The translations under genes and the position numbers were made by a program. Positions 1 to 7,748 of a stretch of DNA of 64,000 nucleotides are shown in pieces; position 1 is the stretch's first letter, and each line of letters begins with the position of its first letter. The notes under the pieces are model-generated. The model was not told the origin of the DNA, did not search any database, and saw nothing but the letters and a program-made list of their open reading frames with translations. The stretch is from JAAYVZ01 sp035384965 (lineage in GTDB: Bacteria > Acidobacteriota > Thermoanaerobaculia > Thermoanaerobaculales > Thermoanaerobaculaceae): assembly GCA_035384965.1 (NCBI GenBank), contig DAOOJE010000015.1, forward strand, positions 18,721 through 82,720. The letters are read 5' to 3'.

Positions 1-552
1 GCCGTCGAGCGCAGCGAGTCCCTGGCTGCCGGGGCCACGCGAGAGTGGGCCGATCTCCTCGTGTCGCTGTTCGGCTTCCCCACCACCGCCACCCCGAAAG
101 GCACGGTCGCCGCGGCCTCGCCCGGACCGCTCTACCTGTTCGCGCGCACCTACAACCAGAAGACGTCCGGGACGTTCGGACAGTCGTACCCCTCGCTGCG
201 CGCCTCCGACGGTCTCGCGCATGGCCAGCAAGGTGTCGTGCTGCAGCTGGCCAAGAGCACGGAATTCCGCTCCAACCTCGGCGTTCAGAACCTCGGAGGG
301 GCGAGTTGCACCGTCGCGGTCCGGCTCCACGACCCCGCCGGCACGCCGCTCGGGACGACGCTCAACACGAGCCTCGAGGCCGGGCGGTTCTACCAGTGGG
401 ACGACGTCTTCGCCAGGGCGGGCGCGCCGGCGCAGCCGCTGGCGTACGCCACGGTGGAGGTGCAGACCCCCGGGTGTCGGGCGTGGGCGTACGGCTCGGT
501 GGTCGACAACGCCACCGGCGACCCCACCACGGTGCCCGTGCTCGTCCCCTGA
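1..552 (+). CDS. C-terminal part of a secreted or surface protein (5' end outside window)
   Basis: The reading frame is open from the first base and ends at TGA 550-552, so at least 183 residues of a larger protein are present. The visible part has no motif I recognise. It is rich in Gly, Ala, Thr and Val with short beta-type stretches, has two Cys far apart (in 'GASCTVAV' and 'QTPGCRAWAY'), and ends 'TTVPVLVP'. This composition fits the terminal beta-sandwich of an exported protein, perhaps an extracellular hydrolase or a surface-layer protein. The stop lies 11 bases before cysK. The two could be cotranscribed, although the functions look unrelated. Function unknown; the coding call itself is firm. 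Confidence 0.75.
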   Translation, partial: AVERSESLAAGATREWADLLVSLFGFPTTATPKGTVAAASPGPLYLFARTYNQKTSGTFGQSYPSLRASDGLAHGQQGVVLQLAKSTEFRSNLGVQNLGGASCTVAVRLHDPAGTPLGTTLNTSLEAGRFYQWDDVFARAGAPAQPLAYATVEVQTPGCRAWAYGSVVDNATGDPTTVPVLVP

Positions 553-562
553 GGAGGACTGC

Positions 563-1498
563 ATGCGCATTGCTGCCAACGTCACGGAGCTGGTAGGCAA
601 TACCCCGCTCATCTGGCTTTCCAAGATCGGTGCCGGCCTGCCCGGGCGCGTCGCCGCCAAGGCCGAGTTCCAGAACCCCTGCTCGTCGGTGAAGGATCGC
701 ATCGGCCTCGCGATGATCGAGGCTGCGGAAGCGGCAGGGCAGATCACCCCCGAGACGATTCTCGTCGAGCCGACGTCCGGCAACACCGGCATCGCGCTGG
801 CGTTCGTCTGCGCCCAGCGTGGCTACCGCCTCGTGCTGCTCATGCCGGAGACGATGAGCCTCGAGCGCCGCAAGCTCCTGGGGGCGCTCGGTGCCAGGCT
901 GGTGCTCACCCCGGGCAGCGAGGGGATGTCGGGGGCGATCCGCCGGGCCAGGGAGCTGGTGGCCTCCGACCCGCGCTACCTCATGCTCCAGCAGTTCGAG
1001 AACCCCGCCAACCCCGACGTTCACCGGCGCACCACGGCGGAGGAGATCTGGCGCGACACCGAGGGGGCGGTCGACGTGCTGGTCGCCGGGGTCGGCACTG
1101 GCGGCACCATTACCGGCGTGGCCAGCGCCCTCAAGCCGCGCAAGCCGTCGTTCCGGGCCATTGCCGTTGAGCCGGTGGACTCGCCCGTGCTGTCCGGCGG
1201 CACGCCCGGCCCGCACAAGATTCAGGGGATCGGCGCCGGGTTCGTCCCGGCGATCCTGCGCACCGACCTCATCGACGAGATCCTGCAGGTCTCGCACCAG
1301 GACGCGGGCGCCACCGCCCGCCGCCTCGCCCGTGAGGAGGGCATCCTCACCGGGATCTCCGGCGGCGCCAACGTCTTTGCCGCCTTGCAGGTGGCGGCCC
1401 GCCCCGAGAGCGCCGGCAAGCTCATCGTTACCGTGCTGTGCGACACCGGCGAGCGGTACCTGTCCACCTGGCTGTGGGACGAGCCGGAGGGCAGCTGA
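563..1498 (+). CDS. cysK: Cysteine synthase A (O-acetylserine sulfhydrylase)
   Basis: A PLP enzyme of 311 residues that makes L-cysteine from O-acetylserine and sulfide in the cytoplasm. The PLP lysine is K44 in 'SSVKDR', the substrate loop 'TSGNTG' is at residues 71-76, and the phosphate-binding loop 'GVGTGGTITG' is in the C-terminal half. The length is normal for CysK. ATG 563 is preceded by 'GAGGAGG' with good spacing. The stop TGA overlaps the ATG of the serine acetyltransferase by one base, so the two successive steps of cysteine synthesis are translationally coupled. A cystathionine beta-synthase-like or O-phosphoserine enzyme is possible in principle, but the partner gene argues for CysK. 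Confidence 0.95.
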   Translation: MRIAANVTELVGNTPLIWLSKIGAGLPGRVAAKAEFQNPCSSVKDRIGLAMIEAAEAAGQITPETILVEPTSGNTGIALAFVCAQRGYRLVLLMPETMSLERRKLLGALGARLVLTPGSEGMSGAIRRARELVASDPRYLMLQQFENPANPDVHRRTTAEEIWRDTEGAVDVLVAGVGTGGTITGVASALKPRKPSFRAIAVEPVDSPVLSGGTPGPHKIQGIGAGFVPAILRTDLIDEILQVSHQDAGATARRLAREEGILTGISGGANVFAALQVAARPESAGKLIVTVLCDTGERYLSTWLWDEPEGS

Positions 1499-2445
1499 TG
1501 GACTGCCACGCCTCCGACCTGTCGCCGGCGCCCGAGGAGGCGCCGCTTTCCCCGATCGTCGAGGCCCTTTGCGCCTCCCACAACGGCCTGGCGCGGCGGC
1601 ATCGCGAAGGGCAATGCCGCCAGGTGCTGCCGTCCCGCGACGCCGTCGTCGCCCTCGTGGAAGACCTCCGCACGGTGCTCTTCCCCGGCTATTTCGGGCC
1701 GTCCGATCTCACCGACGAGACGATGCGCTTCGCGGTCGGGCACACTCTCGAGCGCGTGCGCCGGGGGTTGCAAGAGCAAATCAGACGTGGCCTGTGCTTC
1801 GCGTGCAGCGGCCACCCGGCCTTCTGCCCGCAGTGCGAGGACCGGGCGCTCGAACTCACCGAGCGCTTCCTCGCCTGCCTACCCGAAGTGCGCCACCGGC
1901 TCGCCACCGACGTGCAGGCGGCCTACGAGGGCGACCCCGCCGCCACCAGCCCCGACGAGGCGATCTTCTGCTACCCGGGGGTGCTGGCGATCACCAACCA
2001 CCGACTGGCTCACGAACTGTACAGGCTCGGCGTGCCCCTCATCGCCCGCATCATCTCGGAGGCCGCCCACTCGGCCACCGGCATCGACATCCATCCGGGG
2101 GCCTCGATCGGCGAGCGTTTCTTCATCGATCACGGCACCGGGGTCGTGATCGGCGAGACCTCGATCATCGGCGCCAACGTCCGCCTTTACCAGGGCGTGA
2201 CCCTCGGCGCCAAGAGCTTCCCCAAGGACGAGCACGGCAACCCGATCAAGGGGATCCCCCGCCATCCGATCGTCGAGGATGACGTCGTGGTTTACGCCGG
2301 GGCGACGATCCTGGGGCGCATCACGATCGGCCGGGGCTCGGTCATTGGCGGCAACGTCTGGATCACCCGCTCGCTGCCGCCCGGAAGCCGGGTCTCGCAG
2401 GCCCAGACCCGCGACGACGCCTATGATGGCGGCGCCGGCATCTGA
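1498..2445 (+). CDS. cysE: Serine O-acetyltransferase
   Basis: A 315-residue enzyme that acetylates L-serine to O-acetylserine, the substrate of the upstream cysK product. The N-terminal half is helical. The C-terminal half is a left-handed beta-helix of hexapeptide repeats with the conserved 'IDHGTGVVIGE' that contains the catalytic His, and 'GNPIKGIPRHP' before the last coils. An unusual Cys pair set, 'CFAC' and 'CPQC', lies in the helical half near residues 100-115 and could bind a metal or act as a redox switch (inference). The start codon overlaps the cysK stop. The long N-terminal region resembles the SAT type of plants and some bacteria rather than the short EpsC form. Confidence 0.92.
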   Translation: MDCHASDLSPAPEEAPLSPIVEALCASHNGLARRHREGQCRQVLPSRDAVVALVEDLRTVLFPGYFGPSDLTDETMRFAVGHTLERVRRGLQEQIRRGLCFACSGHPAFCPQCEDRALELTERFLACLPEVRHRLATDVQAAYEGDPAATSPDEAIFCYPGVLAITNHRLAHELYRLGVPLIARIISEAAHSATGIDIHPGASIGERFFIDHGTGVVIGETSIIGANVRLYQGVTLGAKSFPKDEHGNPIKGIPRHPIVEDDVVVYAGATILGRITIGRGSVIGGNVWITRSLPPGSRVSQAQTRDDAYDGGAGI

Positions 2446-2470
2446 ATCGCCGGGGAGGAGGAACGCCGCC

Positions 2471-3103
2471 ATGCGCGCCGTGATCGTCGCCAACGCGCCG
2501 TGGCGGTGGCGGCCCGACCTCGTGGGACTCGCCCGCCGGGCGGAGCTGCTGCTGGCCGCGGACGGGGGGGCCAACCACCTGGCCGCTGTCGGGCTGCGGC
2601 CGGCGGCCGTGGTGGGCGACCTCGACTCGATCCGCCCGGAGGTCCGTGCCTGGCTCGGCGAAGACGCAATGCTGGCGCGGCCCGACCAGGACCGCACCGA
2701 CCTCGACAAGGCCCTTGCCGTGGCCATCGAAGAGCGGGGCGCCCGCTCGGTGACCGTGCTTGCCGCCACCGCCGGCCGGCTGGACCACGCGTTCGAGAAC
2801 CTCGGCCTCGCCGTCCGCTGGGGGCGCCACGCCGCCGTCGAGCTGGTGGCCGAGGACGGCGTGTTCGTACCGGTGCTGGAGCGCGCCGAGCTGGCGAGCG
2901 AGCCGGGGAGGGTCGTGTCGCTGCTGCCGCTCGGCCGCGTCGAGGTATGGACGCGCGGGCTGCAGTGGGAGCTCGACGGCGACATCCTCGACCCTGCGGC
3001 GCGGATCAGCGTTTCCAACCGCGCGGCCGGGACGTCGGTCGAGGTCCGCGCCACCGGCGGAGCGCTCGTCGCGTTTTTGGCCGGCGCTACGGCTGGCTGG
3101 TAG
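2471..3103 (+). CDS. thiN: Thiamine pyrophosphokinase
   Basis: A 210-residue enzyme that transfers pyrophosphate from ATP to thiamine, giving thiamine diphosphate. Family motifs are in order: 'DGGAN' at 31-35, 'GDLDS' at 49-53, 'DQDRTDLDKA' at 72-81, 'GRLDH' and a C-terminal 'SNRA'. Start ATG 2471 follows 'GGGGAGGAGGAACGCCGCC', a strong ribosome site. It lies 25 bases after cysE and may be in the same transcript. No TPP riboswitch structure is visible upstream, which is usual for a salvage kinase inside another operon. Confidence 0.92.
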   Translation: MRAVIVANAPWRWRPDLVGLARRAELLLAADGGANHLAAVGLRPAAVVGDLDSIRPEVRAWLGEDAMLARPDQDRTDLDKALAVAIEERGARSVTVLAATAGRLDHAFENLGLAVRWGRHAAVELVAEDGVFVPVLERAELASEPGRVVSLLPLGRVEVWTRGLQWELDGDILDPAARISVSNRAAGTSVEVRATGGALVAFLAGATAGW

Positions 3104-3106
3104 AAT
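3077..3106 (+). promoter_or_regulatory. Putative promoter for a leaderless acyltransferase mRNA
   Basis: TTGGCC (3077-3082), 18 bases, then TAGAAT (3101-3106), which overlaps the thiN stop codon. The GTG start of the next gene is only 6 bases after the -10 box, so the transcript would begin at or next to the start codon. No Shine-Dalgarno sequence precedes that GTG. Confidence 0.45.
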
Positions 3107-3112
3107 CCGCTA

Positions 3113-3996
3113 GTGCAGGCGAAGATGGCGGGATCCTCCCGCCTGGCAGAAGCGTTCTACCGGCTCTACTTCGGTTTCTGGATCCCGGGGTTGGTGTGGG
3201 CGGCCACATGGTGGCCGCGGGCCCTCATGTACTGGATGGCCCGCAACCTCGTCATGCTCCCTTTCAACCTGCTGCGCCCCAAGTACCTGCGTGCGGTCGA
3301 GCAGAACTACGGGCGGATCCTCGGCCTGCCGCCGGGCGACAGGCGGGTGCGGCGGGCCGCCTGGAACATGGGGTACGAGCATGCGTATCACTGGATCGAC
3401 TTCTTTCGGTGGTCGCAGCTTCCTGTCGAACGCCTGCTCGAACAGGTCGAAGTGGAGGGCGAGGAGCACTTCCGGGCGGCGCGAGCGAGCGACCGCGGCA
3501 CCCTGCTGATCACGGCCCACATGGGCAACCCGGAAGTCGGCGCCACCGGCCTCGGGCGGCACGTCGAGCCGATCCACGTCCTGTACTGGCGCGACCGCTT
3601 CGCCACCGCCGAGGAGTTTCGCACCCGCATGCGCCTGCGCGGCAACGTGCACGGCATCCCGGTCGATGCCTCGCCGCCCACGGCGACCGTGACTTCAACG
3701 ACCAGGGTTGGCCGTGCGAGTTCTTCGGCGCGGTCACGACCTTCCCCCCCGGGCCGTTCCTGCTCGCGGTGCGCGGCGATGCGCTGATCGTGCCGACCTA
3801 CTTTCTGGTCCGCCCGGACCGAAAGTTCCGGGCCATCTACGAGGAACCGATCGAGACCCGCGGCGCCGGGACCCCCGAGGAGCGCGCCCGCGCCGCGATG
3901 GTGATCTGGCTCCGCGGTCTCGAGGCCCGGATCCGCGCCCATCCCGAGCAGTGGTACTGCTTCTACCCGTTCTGGCGCGGGGAAGGCAGTGGCTAG
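3113..3996 (+). pseudogene. LpxL/HtrB-family lysophospholipid acyltransferase, interrupted by a frameshift
   Basis: The first part, from GTG 3113, reads as the N-terminal two thirds of a lauroyl/myristoyl acyltransferase of lipid A synthesis: an N-terminal hydrophobic segment ('LVWAATWWPRALMYW') and the catalytic H-x4-E box in 'ITAHMGNPEVG'. Near 3670-3690 the homology leaves this frame and continues in another one with 'HGDRDFNDQGWPCEFFG' and 'PPGPFLLAVRGDALIVP' to TAG 3994-3996. The junction is too short for the family: the stretch between 'VDASP' and 'GDRDFND' is missing about ten residues. A small deletion with loss of frame, or a collapsed assembly error, both fit. If real, the enzyme is dead. 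It would act at the inner membrane. Confidence 0.7.
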
Positions 3997-4030
3997 CCAC
4001 CCACCACTATCGACTGTCCTGAGGGGATAA

Positions 4031-4104
4031 TGGCTGGGGAGCAGGGATTCGAACCCCGATACCGTGGTCCAGAGCCACGTGTCCTGCCGTTGAACGACTC
4101 CCCA
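4031..4104 (-). tRNA. tRNA-Gln (anticodon CTG), CCA encoded
   Basis: Read on the minus strand, the acceptor arm TGGGGAG pairs with CTCCCCA, followed by discriminator G and an encoded CCA. The anticodon stem CGTGG/CCACG holds the loop CTCTGGA, so the anticodon is CTG (codon CAG). The T arm contains GGTTCGAATCC. A glutaminyl-tRNA synthetase is encoded at 7749-9437. Confidence 0.95.
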
Positions 4105-4119
4105 GCAACGGCGAAGGCC

Positions 4120-4150
4120 ATTCTAGCCGGGCGGGGGTGGAGCTTGTCAA
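4120..4150 (-). promoter_or_regulatory. Promoter of tRNA-Gln
   Basis: On the minus strand TTGACA (4150-4145) and TAGAAT (4125-4120) are 19 bases apart. The -10 box is 15 bases from the mature 5' end of the tRNA. The spacing is slightly long, but both boxes are close to the sigma-70 consensus. Confidence 0.5.
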
Positions 4151-4340
4151 GGAGGCGGTGCCTCATCAGGAACCGCCTCGACGGGGAATCGTTGCCTCAT
4201 GGAAGAAACGACTCGAAGCCGGTTGGTGGGAGAGCAGCAACCACTCTCAAAAACCTCGACACGTTCATGGCGGGGTCTTGACAAGAGAGAGAAAAGGACT
4301 CCGCCCACAACGCTCCGGCAGTGCCGGAAAGGAGGATGCC

Positions 4341-4454
4341 GTGGAAGAGAGGAATGCGGCAGCGGTCCTGTCAATTGTCCTGGCGCTCGTGCTGGCCGTT
4401 GGCATCGCCCCGCCGGTCGCCGCAGTCGACAACGACGACTTCAACGACTGGTAG
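4341..4454 (+). CDS. Tiny exported or membrane peptide (37 residues)
   Basis: GTG 4341 is preceded by AAAGGAGG at 4328-4335 with good spacing. The product has a charged start (MEERN), one hydrophobic helix of about 20 residues ending 'PPVAAV', and an acidic tail 'DNDDFNDW'. It looks like a signal peptide with an Ala-x-Ala-type cleavage region that releases a short acidic peptide, or like a single-pass membrane peptide. The stop is 2 bases before the ATG of the surface protein, so the two are coupled. No family is recognised. A translated leader for the large gene is another possibility. Confidence 0.5.
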   Translation: MEERNAAAVLSIVLALVLAVGIAPPVAAVDNDDFNDW

Positions 4455-4456
4455 CC

Positions 4457-6711
4457 ATGACCACGAGTCTCGTAGTGGCATCCTGTGTACTCCTGCGCGG
4501 GGTGGCATTCTCCTCTCCGCTGCCCATCGCTATCGATGTCGCCAGCATTCCAGCCGGAACCACAGTACCCGCCATAGTCGAGCTGGAGGCAAGCGACGGT
4601 GCGGCGCCCGAACTGACCCGCACGCTGCAGGTGCCTGGTTCTTTCGTGGTTGAGGTCCGCCCCGGTCTGACCTACGCCCTGAGGGTCAAGGCAAGTGGGT
4701 ACTGGGCGGACGAGAGAGTTGTCTTCGTCGACGCCAACGGCCAGAGCGCGCCGACACATCTCGTGCTCTGGCCCACCGGAACGATCACTGCGCGGACAAG
4801 CTTCCCTGCCAACACCCCTCGTCCGGAGTTTCTCTCCGCGCGGTTCTCGCCGCCACAAAGCAGCACGTCGGGCTCGGCCCCTCAAGGCGAGACAAGGTGC
4901 TCACTCCAGGGTAGTACCCTTCGCTGCGAGATTCCGGCAGGAACGATCGATGTTCGGTTGAGGGCTGAGGGTTTCGTCTCGCACTTCTTCTGGGGAGTGG
5001 GTGTCCAAGCGAGCAAGGTACTCGACCTCGGAAACCTGGATTTTCGAAAAGGCGGCTCAGTCGTAGGCTGGGTGAATGTCGCGTCCGGTTCAGTTGACAC
5101 CAAGACTTGCACGATTGAGTTGTCCCCCCTCCAACTGGTTGACGCACGAGCGCCGGCGGAGAAGAGGGCTCTGGACCAAATCACGATCTTAACCCACCCG
5201 ACTGCGAGGGGATTCTTTCACTTCCAGGGTGTGGCGGCAGGGGTGTACGCAATCAAGGCCTCACAGCCGCCGTTCGCGCCAGCCGCTCTATCTCCCGTTC
5301 GAGTCTTCGAGAACGTTGAGACAGAACTCCAGGAAAGCATAGTTCTGAGCGTTCCGAGCGAACTCACCGTCAGTCTCGAACCAGCACTCGACCCACAAGG
5401 GCGACCTTGGAAGCTCGCCCTCTTTCGCCAGCTCGAAGGTCGGTTCGAGTCGCAGCGCCTTCCGGCTGGGGAGCCTGAGGCGCCTGAGCGGTGGAGGTTC
5501 ATGAACCTCCCCGAGGGACAGTTCTCACTGCAGATCTCTGACCTCGACGGCACCGTCTGGGTTGACATGCCGATCACGATCGAACAGCGCGTGCAGGAGG
5601 AGCGGATCACTATTCCCGTCGTTCCAGTGCGCGGACGGCTCACCCTCGGAGACAAGTCCCTCGAAGGCGTGCTTGTCTTCGGGGGCGTGCGCGGAAAGGT
5701 CGCGATCAAGGTCTGGACTGACGACCATGGTCGGTTCGAGTGCACCCTCCCCCGTGAAGGAACATGGAACGTCACAGTGGGCTCTCTCGACCCCACGCTG
5801 AAGAGGGATATGGGGGTTTTGTAGTCCGAAGGGCCGAAGGCGCGGCAGCGGCCGAGGTGGAAATCAAGGTACCCGACACTCTCGTTGACGGCCTGGTAGT
5901 GGACGAAAGCGGCACTCCGGTGCCAAGAGCATCCGTGTTCGCGCAATCGATGACCGTGCGTGAGCCAGAGACCGAAGTTCAGGCCGATCGTCACGGGAGG
6001 TTTTTCTTCAGAGGACTCGGGGAGGGTCGAACCTTGATTCACGCCAGCCTCGAGGGGTCAACCTCCGAGCCGAGCGAGGTGACCGTCGATGAGAAGCGAG
6101 CGATCCGGGACCTGGTGCTGGTCCTGCGTGCTGCCAGGAGGGTGAGAGGCAGGGTCGTAAGCTCCGTTGGACCTGTAGTTGGTGCAGTTGTGGTAGTCCT
6201 TCCAGTTGGAAAGCCCGCGTTTGGGGATGAAGTGACCACAGGCGTCGACGGGCGATTTGAAGCCGGGGTTCCCGCCTGGGCAACCGGCCTCAACATGGTC
6301 GTGATGGCAGTCGGACACCCGCTGCTGGCGTCGAGACTACCCGTCCCCGAGAAGGAACAGAACGAGCTCATCATTGAGCTGCCGCCTTCTGGGGGCACCG
6401 TGGTTGTCAAGCTTCCGGAACCTCCTAACGACCCTCAGCGCGTAATGACAGTAGTGGAGCACAACGGTGTGCCAATCGGCTTCCCCATCGTTGTGCGGTG
6501 GGTCGCGATGAACCGGCTTCCAGTCAATACGCCGCTGATCATCCCCAACCTCGCACCCGGGAGCTATCGATTCTGCGTGTTACCCTCTTCTTCTATCGTT
6601 GGGCTGGCGGCGGGAAGCCTGACACCTGACACGTTGTGTGGCAGGGAGGTGGTGGTTCCTGGGGGCGGACAGGTCGAGGCGGCTATACCGAGCCTCTCAC
6701 CCGGCCCCTGA
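4457..6711 (+). pseudogene. Large exported protein with repeated carboxypeptidase-regulatory-like beta-sandwich domains, one frameshift
   Basis: From ATG 4457 an N-terminal signal-like segment ('SLVVASCVLLRGVAFSSP') leads into a series of Ig-like beta domains with the pattern 'G-x-V-x-D-x-x-G-x-P-x-x-x-A-x-V', best seen in 'VDGLVVDESGTPVPRASV' and 'DDHGRFECTLPREGTWNV'. The first frame stops at 5822-5824; the same domain pattern goes on one frame over to the stop at 6709-6711. The break sits at a run of Gs followed by Ts near 5812-5821, typical of an indel or sequencing error. Joined, the product is about 751 residues. The region has lower GC and more varied codons than its neighbours, which suggests transfer. 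Probable role: surface-exposed or adhesive protein; no enzymatic motif seen. Confidence 0.65.
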
Positions 6712-6778
6712 GACCGGCCCTGTTGGGATGGCCTCATGGCGCCGGCACGTACCTTGGGTGTGGCGCTGCGGAGATCTC

Positions 6779-6907
6779 ATGGCGGAGCTAGTCGCACTGC
6801 TCTACGGGCTTGTCGTTCTACTGTGTCTCGCCGCTGCTGGGCGCTACGTACGACGCCACGGCCTGTCCCGCGTCCCCTCCCGGACTCCGCTCAGCTCGTG
6901 GGGATGA
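6779..6907 (+). CDS. Possible small membrane protein (42 residues)
   Basis: ATG 6779 follows CGGAG with spacing of 6. The peptide begins MAEL, continues with one hydrophobic helix of about 17 residues ('VALLYGLVVLLCLAAAG') and has an Arg-rich cytoplasmic-type tail. It starts 67 bases after the surface-protein gene. The composition fits a single-pass membrane peptide, but at this length chance cannot be excluded. Confidence 0.35.
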   Translation: MAELVALLYGLVVLLCLAAAGRYVRRHGLSRVPSRTPLSSWG

Positions 6908-7013
6908 CGATCGTGGAGGCCTTTCAAAGCGAGTGCAAGGGTGCCGCTCTGCACGAGATGGAGTTCATGAAGAAGAGCTGGCGGGAGGATGACGAGAACG
7001 GGGATGACATCGA

Positions 7014-7361
7014 AATGCATGGCAGCCGCGCGCAGGGGCCGCAGCAGAGCCGCTCGTTCGGCAACAGACGTTCGCCGACAAAGGCAGGCTACGTGGAACG
7101 GTTGAATGACCACCATGAAGTCGTCGAGGCGGCTGCGGTTGGTCTGGCAGCGTTTCGCCGGCCCGGAGCAGCAAGAAGCGTGCACCCTTGATGAACTTGC
7201 GGGAGGGGATGCTGGCGGCGTGAGGAAGCTCGCAACGGGTCTCGTCGATGGCGCAGTTGGCCAGCGCGCCGGGGTGGAAAGGGTTCGTGCACGATGTTGA
7301 CACGAGGGAAGGCGGTCTGCACGGCCAGGAGGTAGGCCGGCCAACGAGGAAAGTCAGACAT
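7014..7361 (-). pseudogene. Decayed ISL3-family transposase fragment
   Basis: Three successive minus-strand frames together give a stretch like the catalytic centre of ISL3 transposases: 'RWPAYLLAVQTAFPRVNIVH' (from ATG 7361), then 'ALANCAIDETRCEL' and 'KFIKGARFLLLRAGETL', then 'RLDDFMVV' to about 7014. The family pattern is a sequence like 'M-W-P-A-Y-x-x-A', then 'A-x-I-V-x-D-R-F-H', 'L-N-x-A-x-D-x-V-R' and 'L-K-G-x-R-x-L-L-L'. Two frameshifts (near 7280 and 7135) and changed catalytic positions (E-P-F-H in place of D-R-F-H) show that it is dead. Both ends are missing and no terminal inverted repeats were found. Confidence 0.6.
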
Positions 7362-7748
7362 CCGTCGCCTCCTCTTCCTGTCCCCACGTGGCATTTCCTG
7401 AAGGCCGGTCGGTCAAAAGAGGCCATGCATGTGCCTCGGCGAGAAGATGCTATCTGCTGCGCGAGATCGCAGGGCCGGAATTCGCGGACTCTTCATGAAG
7501 TCCCGCTCGGCACAGCACCGCCCACAGCCCCTGCCACAGACACACCCACTCATACGTTCGGATTGCTTTTCGATGAGGCGACGATGATCCTTTCGAGTCG
7601 ATTCTCACGTGAGGCAACCGGCTGACCGCGTCGCGGCTGTGCTACCATGCCTTTCCAGCGCGTCGGCACGCTGCTTTCCGGGGCCGTGCGCGGTCCCGCG
7701 CGCGGCCTGCCGCACCGCCAGGCCGAGACGATCGGCCGGGAGCGTCAC
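7362..7748. other. Intergenic stretch without a recognisable gene
   Basis: No coding pattern is convincing here. Near 7639-7645 a TACCAT -10-like box lies about 105 bases before the glnS start and could begin a leader transcript for glnS. The remainder may be further degraded insertion-sequence DNA. Confidence 0.4.

Noticed and set aside
4278..4306. TTGACA at 4278-4283 as promoter for the tiny peptide
   Set aside because: No -10 hexamer is found at 15-19 bases; only the -35 half is present.
3650..6711. Selenocysteine (TGA) or programmed frameshift to explain the two broken genes
   Set aside because: The acyltransferase break changes frame and loses residues, and the surface gene stops at TAG, not TGA. 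There is no slippery heptamer with a strong stem that I can see.
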